DNA from: Zavarzinia sp.
GTDB taxonomy: Bacteria > Pseudomonadota > Alphaproteobacteria > Zavarziniales > Zavarziniaceae
NCBI GenBank assembly: GCA_028694545.1
Contig: JAQVKV010000174.1
Coordinates: 1 to 6,017, forward strand
Length of the DNA: 6,017 bases
Direction: 5' to 3'
Position 1 is the stretch's first letter, and each line of letters starts with the position of its first letter. The notes below the pieces were generated by a model. That model was given only the letters and a program-made list of their open reading frames with translations. It ran no database searches and was not told where the DNA came from. The position numbers were made by a program, and so were the translations under genes. Positions 1 through 4,176 of this stretch are shown piece by piece.

Positions 1-826
1 GCGCCGCCCGGCCCGACCATTCGCGGATCAGCCGCGTCGGGGCCCCGTCGGCCCGGCCCAGCGCCGCCTTGTGGGCATCCGGAATGCCGCTTTCCGGAGC
101 CCGCAGCAGGGCGGTCCCGATCTGTGCCATGGCGGCACCGCGATCAAGGGCGGCACGGACATCCGCCCCGTCCATGATGCCACCGGCCGCGATCACCGGC
201 AGGTCCAGCCGGGCGACCATCTGTTCGACGAGATCGAGGGTCGGGACCTGCGCCGCCTCGAAGCTGCCGATGAAGGTGGCGCGATGGGCGCCGGCTTCCG
301 CCCCTTGCGCGACGATCGCATCGACACCGGCCGCGGCGACGGCTTCCGCCTCGGCAGGATGAGTGGCGGCCCCGACGACCACCATGCCCTCCGCCTTCAG
401 GGCCGCGACCATGGCGGGATCCGGGCAAGCGAAGACAAAACTGGCCATTTCGGGGCGCAGACGGCGCAGGGCGGCGAGCTGACCGGCGAAATCCGGATGC
501 GCCGGCTCGGGCAGGCGCGGCGCCGGTAGGCCGGCCGCCGCATGAAGGGGGCCAAGGAAATCGAGCATGGCCTCGACCACGCCTTGTCGCGGTGCCTCGC
601 CGCAGGGCAGGAACAGATTGATGTTGAGCGGCCCCGCCGACCGCGCCCGGATCGCCGCCACCTGCTCCTCGATCGCCGGCGGCGCCAGATAGGCAGCGCC
701 AAGGGAACCCAGCAGCCCGAGGTTCATGCAGGCCGCAATGAAGTCGGGCGGCGTGGCACCGCCGGCCATGGGGGCCTGGATGACGGGCAGCGAAAGCCCC
801 AGCCGGGCCAAGAGATCCGAAGCCAT
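1..826 (-). CDS. Class I nitronate monooxygenase (2-nitropropane dioxygenase family), 3' end off window
   Basis: Flavin (FMN)-dependent TIM-barrel enzyme expected to oxidise alkyl nitronates such as propionate 3-nitronate, a detoxification role in the cytoplasm. The reading frame is open from the start to the left edge, giving 275 residues with no stop. Family motifs are in order: PVIQAPMAGG near residues 14-23 (FMN binding), LNINLFL near 67-73, VAQGAEAGAHR near 172-182 with the conserved His at 181, PVIAAGGI near 210-217 and AQIGTALLRAPESG near 234-247 (phosphate-binding end of the barrel). Roughly 50-80 C-terminal residues would be missing compared with a usual length of about 320-360. The start at 826 is preferred over an in-frame ATG six bases upstream (832) because the Shine-Dalgarno GGAGG is 8 bases from the former and only 2 from the latter. 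It is divergent from the SRPBCC gene. The family is clear; the natural substrate is inferred. Confidence 0.93.
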   Translation of the reverse strand, partial: MASDLLARLGLSLPVIQAPMAGGATPPDFIAACMNLGLLGSLGAAYLAPPAIEEQVAAIRARSAGPLNINLFLPCGEAPRQGVVEAMLDFLGPLHAAAGLPAPRLPEPAHPDFAGQLAALRRLRPEMASFVFACPDPAMVAALKAEGMVVVGAATHPAEAEAVAAAGVDAIVAQGAEAGAHRATFIGSFEAAQVPTLDLVEQMVARLDLPVIAAGGIMDGADVRAALDRGAAMAQIGTALLRAPESGIPDAHKAALGRADGAPTRLIREWSGRAA

Positions 827-834
827 GATCATGT

Positions 835-840
835 CCTCCC
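835..840 (-). promoter_or_regulatory. Ribosome binding site of the nitronate monooxygenase gene
   Basis: On the minus strand this reads GGGAGG. Spacing to the ATG at 826 is 8 bases, a normal distance, while the alternative ATG at 832 would be only 2 bases away. This decides the start in favour of 826. Confidence 0.7.
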
Positions 841-926
841 GCTTTTCGATCAGAAAATCGAGGGTGGCGCCGGGACGCAAGCGCCCGCCCCGCATGATAG
901 GATGCACCCCACGCAGGTCACCCGAT

Positions 927-930
927 GGAG
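927..930 (+). promoter_or_regulatory. Ribosome binding site of the SRPBCC gene
   Basis: GGAG lies 5 bases before the ATG at 936. None of the in-frame ATGs further upstream (for example 726 or 894) has a comparable site, and the earlier ones would overlap the divergent gene, so this site sets the start. Confidence 0.6.
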
Positions 931-935
931 ACACC

Positions 936-1454
936 ATGGCCCCCGAATGCCCGGCCGGATGTTCAGGCGTCCGTGTCGCCTCGACCCTGGCCGTGGCGCG
1001 GCCCGTGCTCTGGACGAGGGTGTCATGCTTCGAGGGCGTGAACGACGAACTCGGCCCCATCGTCCGCATGAGCCATCCGCCCGCCCTCACGGTCCTGGAC
1101 GAGACCCTGCCCCTCGGGCGGCCCCTGTTCCGCAGCTGGCTCAGGCTATTCGGTATCCTTCCCGTCGACTATGACCATATCGGCTTCGCCGCGATCACGC
1201 CGGGTGTCGGCTTTTCCGAGCGATCGACCATGGGCAGCCTGCGAGTCTGGCACCACGACCGCCGTCTGGACGATGTCGAGGGCGGCACGCTGGTGACGGA
1301 CACGCTTTGCTTCGCGCCCCGCATCCCGGGCAGCGCCGGCATTGCGCGGGCGCTGGTCGCGGCACTCTTCCGCCACCGTCACGGCCGCCTGGCCCGGCGT
1401 TTCGGCCGACTGGCCCCCGTCACGATCGAGCGTTTCCCGCCAGCGAAACATTGA
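936..1454 (+). CDS. SRPBCC (START/Bet v1-like) family protein of unknown function
   Basis: A 172-residue protein that looks like a single helix-grip (SRPBCC) domain, a fold that makes a hydrophobic ligand cavity. An opening beta strand (VRVASTLAVARPVLWTRVS, about 12-30) is followed by FEGVNDELGPIVRMSHPP (32-49), RSWLRLFGILPVDYDHIG (67-83), a Gly-rich turn and the strand ERSTMGSLRVWHH (95-107). Then come GGTLVTDTLCFAPRI (116-130) and a C-terminal amphipathic helix with a basic end (LFRHRHGRLARRFGRL, 144-159). This order matches uncharacterised polyketide-cyclase/dehydrase-like SRPBCC proteins as I remember them; no catalytic residue can be named. There is no signal peptide or membrane segment. 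The start is chosen by the GGAG site and because the domain begins right after it. It may share a transcript with panC, 76 bp downstream, but a functional link is not evident. The ligand is unknown. Confidence 0.8.
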   Translation: MAPECPAGCSGVRVASTLAVARPVLWTRVSCFEGVNDELGPIVRMSHPPALTVLDETLPLGRPLFRSWLRLFGILPVDYDHIGFAAITPGVGFSERSTMGSLRVWHHDRRLDDVEGGTLVTDTLCFAPRIPGSAGIARALVAALFRHRHGRLARRFGRLAPVTIERFPPAKH

Positions 1455-1461
1455 CACCGCC

Positions 1462-1504
1462 GGGCTTGTGCCCTACTCGCGGGGCGAGATCCGCCAAGGG
1501 CGGA
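1462..1504 (+). repeat. Three consecutive small hairpins in the panC leader
   Basis: Three non-overlapping inverted repeats lie almost end to end between the SRPBCC stop and panC. They are GGGC-TTGT-GCCC (1462-1473), CTCGC-GGG-GCGAG (1476-1488) and TCCGCC-AAG-GGCGGA (1490-1504). All arms are perfect. No run of T follows, so this is not a standard intrinsic terminator. The panC ribosome binding site starts 12 bases after the last stem. Short stems occur by chance in GC-rich DNA, so any function as leader structure or operator is an inference. Confidence 0.45.
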
Positions 1505-1515
1505 CGCCGCGTATC

Positions 1516-1520
1516 GAGGA
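1516..1520 (+). promoter_or_regulatory. Ribosome binding site of panC
   Basis: GAGGA with a 10-base spacer to the ATG at 1531. It supports this start over the much longer open frame that begins at 1342 inside the SRPBCC gene. Confidence 0.55.
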
Positions 1521-1530
1521 ACGCCTACCC

Positions 1531-2391
1531 ATGTCCGAGACCAACGCCCTGCCGCTGCCCGTGGCCCGCTCCGTCGCGGCCCTGCGCCGGACCGTCCAGG
1601 CCTGGCGCGCCGCCGGCCTGCGCGTGGGCTTCGTGCCTACCATGGGCGCGCTTCACGCCGGCCACCTGTCGCTGGTCGACATGGCCAGGGCGCGGGCGGA
1701 CCGGGTCGTTGTCTCCATCTTCGTCAATCCGACTCAATTCGGCCCGAACGAGGATTTCGGCAAGTACCCGCGCCAGGAGGCAGCCGATGCCGCCCGCCTC
1801 GCGGCCTTCGGCGTCGACCTGCTCTATGCGCCCGCGGTTGACGAGATGTATCCGGCGGGCGCCGCGACCACGGTCAAGGTCGGCGTCGTCACCGAGCGTC
1901 TGGAAGGTGTCTGCCGCCCCGGCCATTTCGACGGGGTCGCGACCATTGTCGCAAAGCTGCTGAATCAGGTGCAGCCCCATGTCGCCGTCTTCGGCGAGAA
2001 GGATTACCAGCAATTGCTGGTGGTGCGCCGGCTCGCCGCCGATCTCGACATGGATACCGACATCGTGCCGGGCCCCACCGTGCGCGAGGCTGACGGCCTC
2101 GCCATGTCGTCGCGCAATGCCTATCTCTCGGACGAGGACCGGGCGGTGGCGGCGTCCCTGCCCTCCACCCTCAATTTCGTCGCGACCCAGTTGCGCACCG
2201 GGGCCGACGCCGCGCCCCTGCTGGACGCGGGCCGAACCCGCCTGCTGAAAGCCGGCTTCTCCGAGGTCCAGTATCTCGACCTCGCCTGCGCGACGACACT
2301 TGCGCCATTGGAAAAGGCGGACCGCCCGGCCCGCCTCCTCGTCGCCGCCAAGGTCGGGGCGACGCGTCTTATCGACAACGTCGCCGTCTGA
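1531..2391 (+). CDS. panC: Pantothenate synthetase (pantoate--beta-alanine ligase)
   Basis: Catalyses ATP-dependent condensation of D-pantoate with beta-alanine to give pantothenate, AMP and PPi, the last step of vitamin B5 synthesis and an entry to coenzyme A. It acts in the cytoplasm, usually as a dimer. The 286 residues match the usual 280 or so. Diagnostic motifs are all intact: FVPTMGALHAGH (34-45) with the HIGH-like pair His42/His45 for ATP, SIFVNPTQFGPNEDFGKYPR (62-81), LEGVCRPGHFDGVATIV (124-140) for pantoate and ATP binding, FGEKDYQQL (154-162) and the KMSKS-like MSSRNAYL (192-199). The C-terminal lid domain ends in TRLIDNVAV. The open frame reaches back to 1342, but homology and the GAGGA site begin at 1531. 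panB, its frequent partner, is not adjacent. The gene ends 3 bp from the convergent enoyl-CoA hydratase gene. Alternative identities are unlikely. Confidence 0.98.
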   Translation: MSETNALPLPVARSVAALRRTVQAWRAAGLRVGFVPTMGALHAGHLSLVDMARARADRVVVSIFVNPTQFGPNEDFGKYPRQEAADAARLAAFGVDLLYAPAVDEMYPAGAATTVKVGVVTERLEGVCRPGHFDGVATIVAKLLNQVQPHVAVFGEKDYQQLLVVRRLAADLDMDTDIVPGPTVREADGLAMSSRNAYLSDEDRAVAASLPSTLNFVATQLRTGADAAPLLDAGRTRLLKAGFSEVQYLDLACATTLAPLEKADRPARLLVAAKVGATRLIDNVAV

Positions 2392-2394
2392 GCT

Positions 2395-3231
2395 TCAGCC
2401 CTGCCAGGCGGGGCGGCGCTTTTCGAGGAAGGCGGAGAGGCCTTCCTTGGCTTCCTCGGTCGCGCGGCGCTTGGCGATCGCGGTCGCGGTCAGCTCGTTG
2501 GTGGCGGCATCGATCGGCAGGAATTCGAGTTCCGCGACCAGGCTCTTCGCACGGGCGACCGCGCCCGGCGCGTTCAGGAAGATCGCCTCGATCAGTTTGT
2601 CCGCCCGGTGTTCCAGGGCTTCGGCATCCGGCAGGACCTCGGAGACGAGACCCATGCGCAACGCGTCCGCCGCCTCGAAACGCTCGCCGGTCTGGAAATA
2701 GCGGCGCGCGTTGCGGGCGCCGATGGCGCGCATAACGAAGGGCGCGATGGTCGCCGGCATCAGGCCGATCTTCACTTCGGAGAGCGAGAAGGCCGCCTTC
2801 GGCGTCGCCAGCGCGATGTCGCAGCAGGCGACGAGGCCGACGCCGCCGCCATAGGCCGGGCCGTCGACCATGGCGATGGTCGGCATGGGCAGGGCGTCGA
2901 GGCGGGCGAAAAGGGTCGCCAGCGCGCGCGCGTCCGCCAGGTTCTCGTCATAGACCTGGACCGCCTGACGGCGCATCCAGGAAAGATCACCACCGGCCGA
3001 GAAACTCTTGCCCTCGGCGCGGATGATCAAGGCACGCACGCCGTCCTGCTTCGAGAGATCGTCGAAGATTGTCGAGAGACGGTCGATCGTCAGCTCGTCG
3101 AAGCAATTGTGCTTCTCGGGCTTCGCCAGGGTGACGACCGCAAGGCCCGAGGGCGAGAAGCTGAGGTGGACGCCGGCCTCGAGTTCGGGCAGGGCCAGCC
3201 CGGGGGCGACGTCGGAAGGTTCGGTGCTCAT
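2395..3231 (-). CDS. Enoyl-CoA hydratase/isomerase family protein, methylglutaconyl-CoA hydratase (LiuC)-like
   Basis: A crotonase-fold protein of 278 residues, a full length for the family. The two oxyanion-hole segments are present: SFSAGGDLSWMRR (76-88) and GPAYGGGVGLVACCDIALA (124-142). FSLSEVKIGLMPATIAPFVMRAIGARNARRYFQTGERF (148-185) supplies Glu152, equivalent to the second catalytic Glu of rat enoyl-CoA hydratase (Glu164). The position of the first (Glu144) is Gly132. Together with DLSWMRR and VGLVACCD this pattern resembles, from memory, the LiuC/AtuE branch, which hydrates 3-methylglutaconyl-CoA in leucine catabolism or an analogue in acyclic terpene catabolism. A generic enoyl-CoA hydratase is the alternative, since no other leucine-pathway gene is visible. 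The start at 3231 has GAGGA 7 bases upstream; the open frame back to 3378 runs into the upstream gene. It lies 28 bp behind the GFA gene on the same strand, a likely operon. Confidence 0.9.
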   Translation of the reverse strand: MSTEPSDVAPGLALPELEAGVHLSFSPSGLAVVTLAKPEKHNCFDELTIDRLSTIFDDLSKQDGVRALIIRAEGKSFSAGGDLSWMRRQAVQVYDENLADARALATLFARLDALPMPTIAMVDGPAYGGGVGLVACCDIALATPKAAFSLSEVKIGLMPATIAPFVMRAIGARNARRYFQTGERFEAADALRMGLVSEVLPDAEALEHRADKLIEAIFLNAPGAVARAKSLVAELEFLPIDAATNELTATAIAKRRATEEAKEGLSAFLEKRRPAWQG

Positions 3232-3238
3232 CGATGGA

Positions 3239-3243
3239 TCCTC
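3239..3243 (-). promoter_or_regulatory. Ribosome binding site of the enoyl-CoA hydratase family gene
   Basis: GAGGA on the minus strand, 7 bases before the ATG at 3231. It fixes the start and excludes the extended frame starting at 3378 within the GFA gene. Confidence 0.6.
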
Positions 3244-3259
3244 GTGATCGGCGGCGGGG

Positions 3260-3676
3260 TCAGGCCCCCGCCGTATGGCTTTCCGGCCATTGGTGCAGGC
3301 CGTCTGCGATGTCGTAATAGTCGCCCTTGTGGGCGGTGAAAATATGGAGTTGCTCGCGCAGGCCCGTCGGCCGGTCAAGACAGCCCATGGCTAGCGCAAG
3401 ATGGGGCGCGCCGGTCTCCTCCCAGAACAGGGAGGTGCCGCAATCCCGGCAGAAGCCGCGCCGGGCCCGGTCGCTCGAGCGGTACCAGGCAAGGCCGCTC
3501 TCGTTCTGGAACACCAGCCGGTCGCGCCGAACCGAGGTATAGGACCCCGGCGCACCGTGCCAGCGCCGGCATTGCGCGCAATGGCAGACCGAGACGGCGC
3601 CGAAACGGCCCTTGGCCGTGAAGCGCACCGCCCCGCACAGGCAGGCGCCGGAAAGCATCTTGTCGCGCTCGTCCAT
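3260..3676 (-). CDS. GFA (glutathione-dependent formaldehyde-activating enzyme)/CENP-V family protein
   Basis: A 138-residue, single-domain zinc-binding protein of the GFA family, a normal length. The Cys pattern is complete: GACLCGAVRF (10-19, Cys12/Cys14), VCHCAQCRRWHG (30-41, Cys31/Cys33/Cys36) and FCRDCGTSLFW (75-85, Cys76/Cys79). In the family these form one structural zinc site and a second, looser site. The founding member Gfa was described as accelerating formaldehyde-glutathione adduct formation; most relatives, including this one, have no proven reaction, so the family name should not be read as a function. Translation from 3676 is supported by GGAG 7 bases upstream (3684-3687); an internal Met7 is a less likely start. 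It is 83 bp downstream of cueR on the same strand, with a palindromic site between them, and 28 bp upstream of the enoyl-CoA hydratase gene, probably co-transcribed. Confidence 0.92.
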   Translation of the reverse strand: MDERDKMLSGACLCGAVRFTAKGRFGAVSVCHCAQCRRWHGAPGSYTSVRRDRLVFQNESGLAWYRSSDRARRGFCRDCGTSLFWEETGAPHLALAMGCLDRPTGLREQLHIFTAHKGDYYDIADGLHQWPESHTAGA

Positions 3677-3722
3677 CCGCTCTCTCCAACGCGCCCTATG
3701 TTTGCCAGGACGGCCCGGAATG

Positions 3723-3745
3723 CAAATTGAATCTCATTCGATTTG
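3723..3745. promoter_or_regulatory. 23-bp near-perfect palindrome, putative operator upstream of the GFA gene
   Basis: Two 10-base arms, CAAATTGAAT and ATTCGATTTG, are separated by CTC and are complementary at 9 of 10 positions. The site is strikingly AT-rich in a GC-rich window, and lies in the 83-bp gap 47 bases upstream of the GFA start and 14 bp after the cueR stop. No T-tract or GC-rich stem supports a terminator. The size and symmetry fit binding of a dimeric repressor (TetR, MarR, Fur or Rrf2 type). It does not resemble the GC-rich CueR operator. A TTG-containing hexamer at its edge (3721-3726, minus strand) could be a weak -35 element. Regulation of the GFA and enoyl-CoA hydratase genes is inferred. 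Confidence 0.55.
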
Positions 3746-3759
3746 ATCTGGCGACTGCT

Positions 3760-4161
3760 TCAGCAACAATGATGGCCCCCGGCGAGATCGTCCAGGATCG
3801 GGCAATCCGGCCGATCGTCACCGTGGCAGGCCTCCGCCAGATGGCGGAGCGTACGCGCCATCGCCTGCATTTCCGCGATCTTCGCCTCGAGTGTGGCGAC
3901 ATGATCGAGCGCCAGCGCCTTCACCTCGGCCGAGCCCCGCCCGCGGTCGCGCCAGAGATCGAGCAATTCGCCGATCACCTCGAGCGAGAAGCCGAGGTCG
4001 CGGGCCCGACGCACGAAGCGCAGCGTGTCCACATCCGCCTGGCCATAGCGGCGATAGCCCGAATCGGAACGCGAGGCGGGGGCGAGCAAGCCGATCTTCT
4101 CGTAATGGCGGATCATCTTGGCCGAGACCCCGGAGGCGGCGGCCGCGTCACCGATGTTCAT
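3760..4161 (-). CDS. cueR: Cu(I)-responsive MerR-family regulator CueR
   Basis: A 133-residue dimeric transcription activator that senses cytoplasmic Cu(I) and remodels promoters with overlong -35/-10 spacing. The N-terminal winged helix-turn-helix (MNIGDAAAASGVSAKMIRHYEKIGLL, 1-26, then SGYRRY at 34-39) is followed by a long dimerisation coiled coil (about 80-109). The metal loop CHGDDRPDCPIL (112-123) places Cys112 and Cys120 exactly as in E. coli CueR, and Ser77, typical of monovalent-metal sensors, is also present. The tail ends GGHHCC, like the His/Cys-rich CueR tail. The start at 4161 is supported by an AGAGGG site and by the family's MNI opening; the open frame back to 4374 runs inside copA. 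It sits 13 bp after copA, so it would be co-transcribed with its target and potentially self-activating. A sensor of Ag(I) or Au(I) is the nearest alternative. Confidence 0.95.
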   Translation of the reverse strand: MNIGDAAAASGVSAKMIRHYEKIGLLAPASRSDSGYRRYGQADVDTLRFVRRARDLGFSLEVIGELLDLWRDRGRGSAEVKALALDHVATLEAKIAEMQAMARTLRHLAEACHGDDRPDCPILDDLAGGHHCC

Positions 4162-4169
4162 CGCGTTTT

Positions 4170-4176
4170 CCCTCTC
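4170..4176 (-). promoter_or_regulatory. Ribosome binding site of cueR, overlapping the copA stop codon
   Basis: The minus strand reads GAGAGGG; the GAGG core lies 9 bases before the cueR ATG. Its first two bases are the last two of the copA TGA stop (4177-4175), so ribosomes finishing copA end on the cueR initiation site. Translational coupling is a reasonable inference. Confidence 0.55.

Larger units (their letters stand above)
833..935. promoter_or_regulatory. Divergent intergenic region, presumed promoters for both flanking genes
   Basis: This is the only non-coding space between the divergent nitronate monooxygenase and SRPBCC genes, so both promoters most likely lie here or just inside the flanking genes. 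I found no convincing -35/-10 pair on either strand. A weak 5-bp stem (TCGAT/ATCGA, 846-861) is present but too short to call an operator. The assignment rests on gene orientation alone. Confidence 0.4.

Noticed and set aside
71..529. Plus-strand open frames opposite the nitronate monooxygenase gene
   Set aside because: The opposite strand encodes an intact, motif-rich flavoenzyme; these translations have no family resemblance.
846..861. Small inverted repeat TCGAT/ATCGA in the divergent intergenic region
   Set aside because: Only 5 bp per arm with a 6-base loop; too short to separate from chance and without a recognised regulator.
1342..1530. N-terminal extension of panC by 63 codons
   Set aside because: It overlaps the SRPBCC gene, has no similarity to PanC, and the correctly placed start with a GAGGA site is at 1531.
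2608..3339. Long plus-strand open frame (243 codons) over the enoyl-CoA hydratase gene
   Set aside because: It is antisense to a gene with clear family motifs, its translation is rich in Arg/Gly/Asp/Ala with no recognisable domain, and such frames are expected opposite GC-rich genes.
3723..3745. The palindrome as a rho-independent terminator of copA-cueR
   Set aside because: The stem is AT-rich with no following T-tract on the minus strand, so it would make a weak terminator; an operator fits better.
3704..3752. Outer inverted repeat GCCAG/CTGGC flanking the 23-bp palindrome
   Set aside because: The arms are only 5 bp and placed asymmetrically around the palindrome (14 bases on one side, 2 on the other), so they do not form an extended operator.
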